A DNA stretch of 64,000 bases from JACMLD01 sp039916305 (GTDB lineage Bacteria > Bacteroidota > Bacteroidia > Chitinophagales > Chitinophagaceae). Positions 35,150 through 44,601 of the stretch are shown here, piece by piece. The DNA lies in assembly GCA_039916305.1 (NCBI GenBank), contig JBDSLR010000018.1, positions 86,960-150,959 of the forward strand, written 5' to 3'. The notes beneath the pieces are model-generated. The model was given only the letters and a program-made list of their open reading frames with translations, searched no databases and was not told where the DNA came from. Each line of letters starts with the position of its first letter. Position 1 is the stretch's first letter. The position numbers and the translations under genes were made by a program.

Positions 35150-36250
35150 ATGACGCAGGAACAAATATTGAGTGCTTTGAGCAGTGTGCAGGAACCAGAT
35201 TTAGGCAAAGATCTGGTGACCCTTAATATGGTAAAAGACATTGTGATTGAAGGTAATTCTGTTTCTTTTACGCTGGTGCTGACCACACCCGCCTGCCCCC
35301 TGAAAGACATGATGCGCATAGCCTGCGAAAATGCCATTAAACTGCTGGTTAATAAAGAAGCTGTCATTAAAGTAAACTTTACATCTAATACATCTACCAA
35401 CCGAAAAGATGGTGGACAGGTATTACCCAAAGTAAAAAACATAATTGCGGTAATGAGCGGCAAAGGCGGCGTGGGTAAAAGTACCGTAGCGGCCAATTTA
35501 GCCCTGGCACTGGCACAGGGCAATGCAAAAGTAGGTTTGATGGATGCGGATATTTATGGGCCGAGTGTGCCCATTATGTTTGGTGTACGCGGCGAGCGTC
35601 CACTGATGATGGACATGGGTGATAACGAAAAAGCCAAAATTGTTCCGCTTGAGAAATACGGTATTAAATTAATGAGCATTGGTTTGCTGGTAGATGAAAA
35701 AAGTGCCGTTGTATGGCGGGGTCCCATGGCCAGCAGCGCTATCCGCCAGTTTGTAACAGATGTTTTTTGGGATGAGCTGGACTACCTGGTTATTGATATG
35801 CCACCCGGTACGGGCGACATTCATTTAACGGTGTTGCAAACCATTCCGGTTACCGGCGCTGTTATTGTAACCACGCCGCAGGACGTGGCGCTGGCAGATG
35901 CAAAAAAAGGTATTGCCATGTTTGGCCAGGCGCAGCTGAAAGTGCCCATCATTGGCCTCCTGGAAAACATGAGCTATTTTACCCCGGCGGAACTGCCTGA
36001 TAACAAATATTATATTTTTGGAAAGAACGGCGGTAAGAAGCTGGCCGAGGAATATGATTTGCCATTATTGGGACAAATACCACTTGTTCAAAATATCCGC
36101 GAAGGCGGGGATGCCGGTATTCCGGTTATGATGAGTAATGACCTGGTTACAAAAGCCGCTTTTGAAGCGTTTGCCGCCCAAACCGTAAGAAGTGTATCTA
36201 TGCTTAATGCGCATATAGAAACCGCCCGGGTAGCAGAAGTGGTGGCGTAA
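35150..36250 (+). CDS. Mrp/NBP35-family iron-sulfur carrier ATPase
   Basis: Cytoplasmic P-loop protein of 366 residues that carries and delivers iron-sulfur clusters. The N-terminal MIP18/DUF59 domain (about 1-85) has LVTLNMVKDI and TTPACPLKDMM; the ATPase (about 98-350) has the deviant Walker A SGKGGVGKS, LMDADIYGPS, VVWRGPMASSA and YLVIDMPPGTGD. The cluster-binding CxxC typical of many Mrp proteins is not evident in the NMSYFTPAELPDNKYY region, where it normally lies. The family symbol apbC/mrp would fit. Confidence 0.93.
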   Translation: MTQEQILSALSSVQEPDLGKDLVTLNMVKDIVIEGNSVSFTLVLTTPACPLKDMMRIACENAIKLLVNKEAVIKVNFTSNTSTNRKDGGQVLPKVKNIIAVMSGKGGVGKSTVAANLALALAQGNAKVGLMDADIYGPSVPIMFGVRGERPLMMDMGDNEKAKIVPLEKYGIKLMSIGLLVDEKSAVVWRGPMASSAIRQFVTDVFWDELDYLVIDMPPGTGDIHLTVLQTIPVTGAVIVTTPQDVALADAKKGIAMFGQAQLKVPIIGLLENMSYFTPAELPDNKYYIFGKNGGKKLAEEYDLPLLGQIPLVQNIREGGDAGIPVMMSNDLVTKAAFEAFAAQTVRSVSMLNAHIETARVAEVVA

Positions 36251-36751
36251 AATAAAGATTGCTGTTTTTTGGAACAAACGGTGGGATCACTATTCTGCAT
36301 CGTTGTGTCACTCACTTGTACGGACTAGAAAAGGGCAGCGGTGTAAAATTATTGGCTGCCGTCAGTATATTTTAACGATATGCCATTGCGCCTGAAGCCT
36401 TAACTGGATCCTGTTTTTTTAGCCCATTGGGCAGGACCCTGGTACTGTAGAAAAAACACCCCCTTATATTTAAAAAAAACGATCAGACGGAAAATTTCTG
36501 AAAGAAAGTTTGCGCTTTTTTTGCACTTAATTAGTATCGCATAGTATCGCAGCAAAAATAAATATAATACGATTATTCCGCATGCAAATTTTACGCAGCA
36601 AATGTCTTAACTGTGCAGGATAACTAATGTCCATACTGTTGACAATTATTTAATGAAGTCTAAAAGATAAAGTCACCGGTTAAGTGCTTCGGGCACGGAT
36701 TTGGCTATTGTGGGCCATCGGGTAAGTACAATCACCACCACTATACAACCA
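36251..36751. other. 501-bp gap between Mrp and GDPD genes
   Basis: No convincing gene. It holds a short tandem repeat TAGTATCGCA (36532-36541) followed by TAGTATCGCA (36543-36552), and a TTTG (36509-36512) placed 19 bp before TAGTATCG, promoter-like spacing but a poor -7 box. The in-frame codons from 36701 that precede the GDPD start have no family character. Confidence 0.5.
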
Positions 36752-37654
36752 ATGGGAAATAAAAAAGAAATGACGGAACTGCTGCTCACAATTATGTTTG
36801 TAGCCGGCTGTCATACAGCAAAAATGGTGCATATGAATTTACCTGCATTTGACACAGAAGCGCATCGTGGTGGACGCGGACTAATGCCTGAAAATACCAC
36901 TGTAGCCATGCTGCACGGCCTTTCGCTGGGTGTAACCACACTGGAGATGGACGCAGTAATAACAAAAGACAAACAGGTAATACTTTCTCATGAGCCCTTT
37001 TTTAATCATGAAATAACCACCAGGGCCGATGCAGGTTTTATTGCAGAGCAGGACGAAAAAAAGTACAATGTTTACACAATGACCTATGCAGAAACGCAGC
37101 AGTATGATGTGGGTTTGAAACCGCATCCACGTTTTCCGCAGCAGCAAAAAATAAGTGCCACCAAGCCATTGCTCAGCCAGGTTATTGACAGCGCAGAAGC
37201 TTTTGCCGCATCAAAGCAAATACAGCCGCCGTTTTATAATATTGAAACAAAATCGCAGCCCCTTACGGACAATATTTTTCATCCTGCCCCGGAGGAATTT
37301 GTGCAATTGCTGATGGCCGTCATTACAGAAAAAAAGATAGCAGAAAGGGTCATTATCCAGTCCTTTGACCCGCGTACCCTTCAGATAGTACACAGTAAAT
37401 ATCCCCTGATAAAAACTGCATTGCTGATTGAAGACTTCGATAAAAGATCACTGGATGATCAAATAACCCAACTTGGTTTTACACCTACTATTTACAGCCC
37501 GGCTTATAAACTGGTCAATGAAAACCTGCTGCAGGCCTGTCATCAGAAAAATATAAAACTGGTTGCCTGGACAGTTAATGACAAAGCTGAAATGACGAGG
37601 CTGAAACAATTGGGCGTAGATGGCATTATCAGTGATTACCCCAATTTGTTTTGA
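36752..37654 (+). CDS. Glycerophosphodiester phosphodiesterase lipoprotein
   Basis: About 300 residues beginning with a lipoprotein signal whose lipobox is FVAGC (Cys about residue 20), so it is anchored at the periplasmic side of a membrane. The GDPD TIM barrel includes the catalytic EAHRGGRGLMPENT (usually HRG..PENT), EMDAVITKDKQVILSHEP with the metal-binding acids, NIETKS, IIQSFDPRTL and VAWTVNDKAEM near the end. It would release glycerol phosphate from glycerophosphodiesters. The upstream TTG at 36701 is rejected because it would bury the lipoprotein signal. Convergent with the CDP-alcohol transferase gene. Confidence 0.92.
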   Translation: MGNKKEMTELLLTIMFVAGCHTAKMVHMNLPAFDTEAHRGGRGLMPENTTVAMLHGLSLGVTTLEMDAVITKDKQVILSHEPFFNHEITTRADAGFIAEQDEKKYNVYTMTYAETQQYDVGLKPHPRFPQQQKISATKPLLSQVIDSAEAFAASKQIQPPFYNIETKSQPLTDNIFHPAPEEFVQLLMAVITEKKIAERVIIQSFDPRTLQIVHSKYPLIKTALLIEDFDKRSLDDQITQLGFTPTIYSPAYKLVNENLLQACHQKNIKLVAWTVNDKAEMTRLKQLGVDGIISDYPNLF

Positions 37655-37672
37655 GCGTTACCCGCGTCACAT

Positions 37673-38299
37673 TTACCCGTTAAATAATTTATTTCTTTTT
37701 ATTGGCTTACCCTGCCGCAGCAATATTGCATGGTAAAAACTGGGTACATCATTGGTCCACTTACGCAGCAATATAACAATCACTATTATTTCAAGCCGGG
37801 TAAGCATACCTGCATAAAAACAAACCTGGAACAGCAGCCCTGCATTACAGGTAAACATGATTTGTACCAGCGTGGCAAATAATACCAGGGTCCATATTTT
37901 TGATGAAATGGCGTGTATGGCCACTTCTTTCCTGAATTTTAAAAAACAAATGATATAGGCCGCTGCTTCGGCGCTTAACAGAATAATTAATTTAACATGA
38001 TTTGCGTAAAAGAATTGCGGGCATTCTGCAAAGGTTGCCGCCGCCACCAATATAAAAAATACCTGGTCCACGGTTGAATCTAACCTGCGCAGGTATTGGG
38101 TTGAAATATTCATTCGCCTGGCAATAATCCCATCGAAAATATCAGTCAAAAGACCAAGGGAAAAAAGCAGCACTGCTATAATATTGTAATGGGCAATATG
38201 AAAAATACTGCCAGCCAATATCAGTACGCCAATAAAAAGCCTTGCGTAGATAAGTGCCCTGGGAATGTGCTTCATGATGTAGCGGATGTTGTTAATCAT
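37673..38299 (-). CDS. CDP-alcohol phosphatidyltransferase family membrane protein
   Basis: About 208 residues with six hydrophobic helices, in the family that makes phosphatidylglycerol-phosphate, phosphatidylserine or similar lipids. The signature is DIFDGIIAR followed by eight residues, then LRRLDSTVD; all acidic residues are present but the normally invariant glycine after the eight-residue spacer is Leu. The Met at 38299 (MINNIRYIM) was preferred to 38350, whose first 17 residues are basic and lack family character. Substrate alcohol cannot be told. Confidence 0.85.
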   Translation of the reverse strand: MINNIRYIMKHIPRALIYARLFIGVLILAGSIFHIAHYNIIAVLLFSLGLLTDIFDGIIARRMNISTQYLRRLDSTVDQVFFILVAAATFAECPQFFYANHVKLIILLSAEAAAYIICFLKFRKEVAIHAISSKIWTLVLFATLVQIMFTCNAGLLFQVCFYAGMLTRLEIIVIVILLRKWTNDVPSFYHAILLRQGKPIKRNKLFNG

Positions 38300-38392
38300 T
38301 TTTTCCTGCCTGGTCTTTCGCTTACTGGTGCTAAACCCATCTGTGTACAACCCTTCAGGTCTGAATTAACGGGCGAATATAATAAACAAAAA

Positions 38393-38415
38393 GCCCCCGG
38401 TATTAATCCGGGGGC
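38393..38415 (-). terminator. Rho-independent terminator of the Arg/Pro-repeat gene
   Basis: Stem GCCCCCGG (38393-38400) / CCGGGGGC (38408-38415), 7-nt loop, with a T run on the minus strand; 24 bp after the stop of the gene at 38439. Confidence 0.9.
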
Positions 38416-38438
38416 TTCCTTTTTAAATGGTAATTCAT

Positions 38439-40733
38439 TTAATTATCTCTTTTCCTGTCGCCCAATGGCCTGGCTACCGGCCTGTTGTTGTCTGGTTGCC
38501 TGCCCGGTCTTGTTATGGGCCTGGCGGGTGAAGGTTGTTGTGCCGGCCTTGTTGCCGGCCTTGTAACAGGGCGGTTAGTATTTACAGGCTGAGTATTTAC
38601 AGGTCTTGTAACAGGCCTTATCACCGGCCGGTTATTGTCTGAAGGCCGGGTAACAGGCCTGGTTATGGGACGCGTTACCGGCCTGCTGTTATCAATTGGC
38701 GGGGTTACCGGTCTTGTTACCGGGCGGTTGGTATTATCTCCGGGGCGTGTTACAGGTCTTGTAATAGGTCGGTTGTGGCCGGGGGTAGTTATTGGTCTGG
38801 TAATCCCGGGGCGGCTGCCGTTGTTATCACCCGGCCTGGTGGGGCGGTTGTTATTGTAATCGCCGGGCCCGCCAATAGGTTTTGTAACCGGGCGTTGTAT
38901 GTTATCTCTTGTAACTACGTCTTTGCGCCGGTCGTAAATATTATTGGGTCTTTGAGGTCGTGCGGGTAGGGGCCGGTTCCAGTTACCGGGTCGGTTAACA
39001 GTAATATTAGGTCGTATAACGGGCCTGTTGTTAGTAAGCCTGTTGCCGTAATAGCCACCGTTCCATCCCCATGGCCGGTAAGGCGGTCTGAACATCGGTG
39101 GTCCGAACCATCCACCACCCCCGCCATGATGGCTGCGGTAATAGTACCAGGGCGTATTAAAGCCCAGGCCAAAACTGATACTCCAACCTACCCATGGATT
39201 GTAATGCATGCCAAAACCCCAGGTATAGGGCCGGGGCCAGAACCGCCGTCCATACCATGGCCGGTAACGCCAGCCCGTACCCCACACTACGGTGCGCCTG
39301 CTGATGTAATTGCCCATATATCCGCGGGTATAACCAACATATACATATTGCGGTGTTGTTTGGTATACATAAACATACCGCGCATTATAGGCACTGTTAC
39401 TGGGCGGAATTTTATCAACATCAGCCGGCCTGTCATTGGCCACCTGCCAGGGACCATTGGCATTGCTGCCGATAAACCAGACACCATTTTCAAGTGCGTA
39501 GTACTGATCATTTGGCGCCAGCATTACCGTTAAATTACTGTTTTCAGCCACGGACAAATGGGTGTTTTCTATGGGTACAAATCTTGGCGCCCCATCATAT
39601 TCCACTTTACATGAAGCAGAACTGCGCTCAACCTTGGCCGTTTGAGGTACCCTTGCATCAATCAGCGCTTCATTGGCTTCATCCGTGCCGGCTACGCTGG
39701 CCAGTACGCCATCTTTTTCTGAACCGGCGGGTATGCTGGTAAATGCCGCAGGTAGTGCATCGGGCGCCACATATTCCCATGGTCCGTTGAGCGTAGTGCT
39801 GCGGTACCACCTGCCCGCAACAAGAATATAATTTTTCTGACTGTCAATATCTTTGAAAATTTCGTCCAGTGAATTATTTACATACAAAAGTGTTGATCCT
39901 TCTACCGCCTGGTAGGTAGGCGTACCTTCTGTTTGGATAAGTTCAGCAGGCACGGTACTCACCAGTATTTCTGTAGTGGAGGTAAATTTGCTGGTTTCTT
40001 CTTTGTCCATGCTGGCTTCTTTTTCTGCTACTTTCATGGCGGCATCAACTTTTTTTATGCCGGAGGGAAGGCTCCGCACATTTACCCAACCACTTTGTAC
40101 ATTTGAAGAACTGTACCAGAAACTGCCGCCATATAAATAATACTTTCTGTCATCAGGATTTTTCACAATGAGATAAGGAGAGTTTACCACCCTCGTCATC
40201 CGGAGATCCTCATCTTCCTGCTCAACCGGTTCACCATCCAGTACAATCAATGTAGTAGGTTTGCTGCGGTATATAATCTGCGGTGGATCATTTTTCAAAC
40301 CAGTACCAGTTTCCTCCTTGTCTTCTGCTATTGCCTGGAGCCGGCTGACGTCAAACTGGATATTCATAGCCGGCATTTCTTTTTCCACTGCGCTTTTCAA
40401 CAGTGTTTTGCTGGCTGCATCATTATCTGCAAATTTGGATTGGGCAACCGTTATTTGCTGTACACTGGCGATGCTGCCACTGGTCTGTAAAACAGCGTTG
40501 AACCACATTACGCCAAAAACAGGCTCTGCTCCTTGTTTTTTTACAATGGATACTGCCGCACGTGCGTACATACTGCTGCCCGGATATTTCTCCGGCTGCG
40601 GTTCATATACAGTAATCCTGCTGCCATCTGCTGCAGGTATTTCTGCTGGCCACTTTGTTTGCGCTCTTGCCTGCAATTGAAGCAGTACAAAAAAAGCAAC
40701 GCTTATTTTTTGCAAACGGAAATGAAATGACAT
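38439..40733 (-). CDS. Exported protein with WYxS/GPW modules and Arg-Pro-Thr repeat tail
   Basis: A 764-residue exported protein, signal peptide about 1-24, that I do not recognise as an enzyme. Three related modules carry a YY/YI-x3-G-x-W-[YF]-x-[ST]...G-[PW] pattern at about 199-216, 302-319 and 411-429, resembling proteins sometimes labelled carbohydrate-binding family V/XII. Residues about 453-565 are rich in Tyr, Trp, Gly and Arg (YVYVGYTRGYMG, WGTGWRYRPWYGRRFWPRP). From about 565 to the end the chain is low-complexity with repeated TRPVTRPI/NRPV units. A surface or matrix protein is plausible, not proven. A terminator follows 24 bp after the stop. Confidence 0.85.
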   Translation of the reverse strand: MSFHFRLQKISVAFFVLLQLQARAQTKWPAEIPAADGSRITVYEPQPEKYPGSSMYARAAVSIVKKQGAEPVFGVMWFNAVLQTSGSIASVQQITVAQSKFADNDAASKTLLKSAVEKEMPAMNIQFDVSRLQAIAEDKEETGTGLKNDPPQIIYRSKPTTLIVLDGEPVEQEDEDLRMTRVVNSPYLIVKNPDDRKYYLYGGSFWYSSSNVQSGWVNVRSLPSGIKKVDAAMKVAEKEASMDKEETSKFTSTTEILVSTVPAELIQTEGTPTYQAVEGSTLLYVNNSLDEIFKDIDSQKNYILVAGRWYRSTTLNGPWEYVAPDALPAAFTSIPAGSEKDGVLASVAGTDEANEALIDARVPQTAKVERSSASCKVEYDGAPRFVPIENTHLSVAENSNLTVMLAPNDQYYALENGVWFIGSNANGPWQVANDRPADVDKIPPSNSAYNARYVYVYQTTPQYVYVGYTRGYMGNYISRRTVVWGTGWRYRPWYGRRFWPRPYTWGFGMHYNPWVGWSISFGLGFNTPWYYYRSHHGGGGGWFGPPMFRPPYRPWGWNGGYYGNRLTNNRPVIRPNITVNRPGNWNRPLPARPQRPNNIYDRRKDVVTRDNIQRPVTKPIGGPGDYNNNRPTRPGDNNGSRPGITRPITTPGHNRPITRPVTRPGDNTNRPVTRPVTPPIDNSRPVTRPITRPVTRPSDNNRPVIRPVTRPVNTQPVNTNRPVTRPATRPAQQPSPARPITRPGRQPDNNRPVARPLGDRKRDN

Positions 40734-40927
40734 GATAATTGATTTTTAAAGAGGTAACAAAACCGTAAGGGGATAAAGGCCGGACATATTCAAAATACAG
40801 CATTTATTCTGAAAGATGCCCCTCTAATTTTTACACATCGGATGATCCTTCCTGTTAATCTAAGGCAGATTAAAAACGGTGAAGGAAGGTTTCTATTAAT
40901 ACAATCACTGAATGCGTGGAAAACAAA

Positions 40928-40959
40928 AAAAGGGGATGCTTTTAAAAGCATCCCCTTTT
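40928..40959 (-). terminator. Perfect 32-bp palindromic terminator of the T9SS protein gene
   Basis: AAAAGGGGATGCTTTT (40928-40943) and its exact reverse complement (40944-40959). On the minus strand it ends in a T run, 16 bp after the stop codon at 40976; it reads as a hairpin in either direction. Confidence 0.85.
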
Positions 40960-40975
40960 CAATAGATTCGCAGTA

Positions 40976-42079
40976 TTACTGCAATATTATTTTCCCGGAA
41001 TATTTTTTAGTGTTTCCGGCACTGATGGTAAGATAATACTGGCCTGGCGTCATATTAGCTGTGCGGGCGATAGTAATCAGCTGGTGGGCACTTTGTACTA
41101 CCAGTTTGCTGTTGTATACGGGCAAACCAAATGAATTGAAAAGGTCAACGCTGATGCTTTCTCCTGCTGTGCCTTTGTATTCAATTACCAGCCGGTCTTT
41201 TGCAGGAACGGGGTAAGTATTTACACTGGTATTGCCAGTCACCAGTACAGTGATAACTGCTGAGTAAGCAGTTTTTCCATCCAGCCAGGTTTGCTTCAGG
41301 CGGTAATAGTTTTTGCCTGGTAAAGCCTGCTTATCAGTAAAGTTGTAGTGACTTACCACGGTGCCGGCATTGCGTGCTGCTACCCAGCCAATAGGTGTGA
41401 AGTTAATGGCGTCATTGCTGCGTTCAACAGAGAAACCTGCATTGCTGTACTCTGTAATGTTTGTCCATTCCAGCAGGCTGGTGCCCACTCCGGAGGTTGC
41501 GTTAAAATCTGTGACTGAAACGGGAAACAGGTTGGCCAGCGATGTGGTACCCATTACCTGCATCTCCCACATAGAATACCCTTTGGCAGTTGCGCGGTGT
41601 ACACCCTGTATACGTGCATACCTCGCAATGGTATTTGGTTTAAGGCGTATGGTATCGGTACCTGCAATGCTGTTGTTGCTTAATACACGATTTCTTATAT
41701 GTACACTGTCGATGTACAAATCAGTAAATGATCCGTTGTTGGAGAAAAGAATGTCAAAATCTTTTCCGTAAGATTTTTCCCACACCAGTATTACGGTATT
41801 GAGAAAGTAGGCTTTGCCCATGTCTACAGAAAGCCACTGGTCATCTGTATATCCACTTGAAAAGCGGGTATCCCGGTTGCCGTCAAACGCATACATCGCT
41901 GCGTGTGCTGCATCGTCTGATGAAGATGCAGCGGCAGGTTTACCCTGCGCAACATTAGAATAGGCGGTCTGAGATGCGCTGTTATATACAGTCTGACCGT
42001 ATCCGGTGAACTGTACAAAAAAAGCAGTAACAAGAAGAGCCAGCATCCGGTTGTACTGAAGTGCAAATGGTTTTTTCAT
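40976..42079 (-). CDS. Discoidin-domain protein with T9SS C-terminal sorting signal
   Basis: Secreted protein of 367 residues. Signal peptide about 1-28, then an F5/8 type C (discoidin) domain at about 40-180 (FDGNRDTRFSS, WLSVDMGKAYFL, IARYARIQGVHR), a fibronectin-like segment (about 185-280; LLEWTNITEYSNAGFSVERS, NYYRLKQTWLDGK) and a Por_Secre_tail-type domain (about 285-367; NTYPVPAKDRLVIEY, GQYYLTISAGNTKKYSGKIIL). The last domain sends proteins through the type IX system for cell-surface attachment or release. Probably binds carbohydrate or cell-surface material. Its TATAAAAAATCC leader recurs before the esterase gene at 44942-45781. Confidence 0.92.
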   Translation of the reverse strand: MKKPFALQYNRMLALLVTAFFVQFTGYGQTVYNSASQTAYSNVAQGKPAAASSSDDAAHAAMYAFDGNRDTRFSSGYTDDQWLSVDMGKAYFLNTVILVWEKSYGKDFDILFSNNGSFTDLYIDSVHIRNRVLSNNSIAGTDTIRLKPNTIARYARIQGVHRATAKGYSMWEMQVMGTTSLANLFPVSVTDFNATSGVGTSLLEWTNITEYSNAGFSVERSNDAINFTPIGWVAARNAGTVVSHYNFTDKQALPGKNYYRLKQTWLDGKTAYSAVITVLVTGNTSVNTYPVPAKDRLVIEYKGTAGESISVDLFNSFGLPVYNSKLVVQSAHQLITIARTANMTPGQYYLTISAGNTKKYSGKIILQ

Positions 42080-42470
42080 TAGGATTTTTTATACTGATAA
42101 TATGCTTTCAATAGCAGCGCCAAAAGCGTATTATCCTGTATCTCACCGGGTTGTTAAATACTGTTCTCAGACTGCTTCTCATGCATGGAGAATAATTCCG
42201 GAAAAAATAGCTATATCACCCGGTGCAGGTTGCTGCGGCAGCTATTTGATCACAAAATATGGGAATTGCCAGTATCGTGCAAGGTTGTAATACGTGGTTA
42301 TTTTACGATAATATTTTTTTTGGCAGCAAGCATAAAAATATGGCTATTGGGCAGCAGACCAGTGGTGTATATACCATTACCACCTGGTTATTGTATGGAT
42401 AATTGCCGGCAAACAGGAAGTTGCTGCGGAAAATACGTTGGCAAAAAGCAGGAAGTCAATATAAATTTGA
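42080..42470. other. 391-bp gap with no recognised gene
   Basis: AT-rich sequence between the T9SS protein promoter side and the end of the PhyH gene. It has short open frames on the plus strand but none with a recognisable product, no clear terminator for the PhyH gene and no repeat I could define. Confidence 0.5.
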
Positions 42471-43412
42471 TTACCGTGGCTTTTTTAAAAGGGCCGGCCT
42501 TTGCGTTATTTCATGGTAGCAAATAGCATCTTTTTTAAAGTAATGAAGTACCATGCTTTTTCTTGTTAGGCGTTTGTCTTTATGCGGCTCTCCGCCATGA
42601 AACAAATTCGCATGCCATACCAGCAAATCTCCCTTGCGGGCAGTAAAAACTTGTTTTTTCAACCCCTTTTCCACTATTTTTTTTGCCATCATTTCCTCGT
42701 ACTCCGCATATGACTTTTTTCCAAGCAGCCAGGCAGAGCCTTCATTGTTATAATCAGCATTGAGGTAGTAAGGAAGCTGGTGACTGCCCGGGTAATAATG
42801 AAGCGGGCCGTTGTTTTCGTCCACGTCATCCAGCGCTATCCATACGCCCAGTAACCCCCCGAGCGGATGGGTGGTCATATGTATTGAATCAGAGTGGGTC
42901 TTTTGCCCGCTGCCCATGGTGAAATTAATGCTCTGGAAAAGAACAGCATCGCCATTCAACAGCCTGCCCAAAAGGTCCAGTAATTTTTTATCTTCTCCTA
43001 TTTTTCTCAGGAGTGCAGAATGATGTATGGCAAACATGATCTTAGAGCCGTACACCTGTTTAACAGTACCGTCTTTGGTCAGTTGCTCCATTTCTTTATT
43101 CACAGCGTCCACCTGCGCGGCAGACAGGTAATTTCTTATGATCAGAAAACCATTTTCTGTAAACCCAAGCATACTTTCCCGGGTTGTTACAGCAGCGGAT
43201 TGAAACAGTTCGCTTTCCTGGATAGCGGGTTGATGGCCGGGTGCTGTTTCCACGGATTTATTGTTAGGAAAATCTTTGCTGGAGAGGGAGGAGAAATATT
43301 GTTTTTTTATTCCATACTTTTTAAAAAGTGGAATATTATGAGCCAGTGCGGTACGGTGAAAAAAATTGTACACTGCATACGCTATTTTAAAACGCCTGAT
43401 GAATTCTTTCAT
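42471..43412 (-). CDS. Phytanoyl-CoA dioxygenase (PhyH) family protein
   Basis: Fe(II)/2-oxoglutarate-type dioxygenase of about 313 residues. Iron ligands are expected as His-x-Asp in KTHSDSIH (about residue 190) and the distal His in WHANLFHGG (about 268); Arg in DKRLTRKSMVLHY (about 280-290) fits 2-oxoglutarate binding. The N-terminal 80 residues are helical and basic, longer than in the minimal family. The ATG at 43412 was preferred; the upstream TTG at 43421 overlaps a consensus -7 box. Substrate unknown. It lies next to an acyltransferase gene in the same direction, but 118 bp apart. Confidence 0.88.
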   Translation of the reverse strand: MKEFIRRFKIAYAVYNFFHRTALAHNIPLFKKYGIKKQYFSSLSSKDFPNNKSVETAPGHQPAIQESELFQSAAVTTRESMLGFTENGFLIIRNYLSAAQVDAVNKEMEQLTKDGTVKQVYGSKIMFAIHHSALLRKIGEDKKLLDLLGRLLNGDAVLFQSINFTMGSGQKTHSDSIHMTTHPLGGLLGVWIALDDVDENNGPLHYYPGSHQLPYYLNADYNNEGSAWLLGKKSYAEYEEMMAKKIVEKGLKKQVFTARKGDLLVWHANLFHGGEPHKDKRLTRKSMVLHYFKKDAICYHEITQRPALLKKPR

Positions 43413-43418
43413 GGTATA

Positions 43419-43426
43419 CAAAAATA
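43419..43426 (-). promoter_or_regulatory. -7 promoter box abutting the PhyH gene
   Basis: Minus-strand TATTTTTG, exact consensus, ends 6 bp before the ATG at 43412; a transcript from here would have almost no leader. Confidence 0.5.
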
Positions 43427-43530
43427 AGGATAGAAAGCATGTTCAGCATTGTTGAGACAGGGGTTCAATTAATCCACTTAACTACAGGGAGATGTACTGG
43501 TTTTTTCCGGGAAACTTCTTTGAAATCGTT

Positions 43531-44601
43531 TTATGACGACTGCACCGCCGGAACCGCTGGTGGCCGCTCTGTAAACTTCTGCCGCAGCCTTGCCTTCATC
43601 GCCCTGCCAAGTGGCGCTTCTATATAAAACGTGATAAAGGATGCCAGTAACAGCACTACCGGTAATGCTACAAACGCGGAAGCAATCCAAAAGTTCATGT
43701 GCCACTTTTCTGTGAGGTAAGGAATGATATAATTAACCGAAATATTCTGGTGAATTAAATACAGTGCAAAGGAAATCTTTCCTAAAAAAAGAGTAACCTT
43801 GTTAATGATAAAAGACAATTTCCGGTTAACAAATAAAATAAAGATGCTGAAAAATACAGTCAGCATCATGATGTATTGTACCTGGTTGATAAACCATTTG
43901 GAACGGCCTGCCACATAAAATAGTAATACCTGGCAAATGAAACAGACCGCCAGTATCAGGTAATCAGTGAGGTGACTGGCTTTAATGGTATATATTTTAT
44001 AAAAAATAGTGCCCGCAAAAAAAAGGGGAATAAACTGCAGCAGCGGAATGGCTTTAACTACCGGTATTAAATAGCCGAAATGTACAGACAGGGCTGTTGC
44101 GATGCAAACAACCAGGCCAATTTTGTTTAAATGTTTCAGCCATTTAAAATGAAACAGGAACAGGATGCCAATATAAAAGAGCATCTCCGTAATCATGGTC
44201 CAGTAAGGGCCGTCGAGATCCGGAACCCTCAGATAATATTGAAACATGGTCATATTGGCGAGATATGGCCACCAGGGAATAGTAGCGGCAGCGCCGGTGC
44301 TGTATACACTATCAATAACCAGTATAAGGAAGGTAAAAGTAACACAGGCCCAGTAGGTAGGATAGAGGCGGCTTACCCGGTTGATGATAAAATCTGTGCT
44401 ACAGGAAATCTTGTTGAGGCTCATGAATATCACAAACCCGCTGATGATAAAAAATAAATCCACCCCGGTGGTACCTAGTATAAAGCCCACGTTGGCTTCG
44501 GGCCTTCTCATTGTGAAATGAAAAAAAACGACCATTAAACTGGCAATTCCTCTTAATGCATCCAGTTCTTCGTACCTGTCTTTTTTGCTTTCAGCGGCCA
44601 T
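43531..44601 (-). CDS. Acyltransferase 3 (OafA/NodX-like) membrane protein
   Basis: Inner-membrane O-acyltransferase of 356 residues with about ten hydrophobic helices. The N-terminus has the family motif LDALRGIASLMVVFFHF with the catalytic-type Arg-His pattern, then GVDLFFIISGFVIFMSL. The C-terminal cytoplasmic tail is basic. Such enzymes add acetyl or other acyl groups to surface polysaccharide or lipids. No polysaccharide genes lie adjacent, so the acceptor is unknown. Confidence 0.92.
   Translation of the reverse strand: MAAESKKDRYEELDALRGIASLMVVFFHFTMRRPEANVGFILGTTGVDLFFIISGFVIFMSLNKISCSTDFIINRVSRLYPTYWACVTFTFLILVIDSVYSTGAAATIPWWPYLANMTMFQYYLRVPDLDGPYWTMITEMLFYIGILFLFHFKWLKHLNKIGLVVCIATALSVHFGYLIPVVKAIPLLQFIPLFFAGTIFYKIYTIKASHLTDYLILAVCFICQVLLFYVAGRSKWFINQVQYIMMLTVFFSIFILFVNRKLSFIINKVTLFLGKISFALYLIHQNISVNYIIPYLTEKWHMNFWIASAFVALPVVLLLASFITFYIEAPLGRAMKARLRQKFTERPPAVPAVQSS

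Noticed and set aside
36591..36632. 13-residue frame MQILRSKCLNCAG with a CxxC
   Set aside because: Too short, no leader or terminator support, and no reason to prefer it over chance.
38600..38870. Regularly repeated GT-rich sequence that looks like a direct-repeat or CRISPR-like array
   Set aside because: The repeats are the coding sequence for the TRPV/TRPI units of the gene at 38439-40733; unit length and spacing vary and no cas genes exist here.
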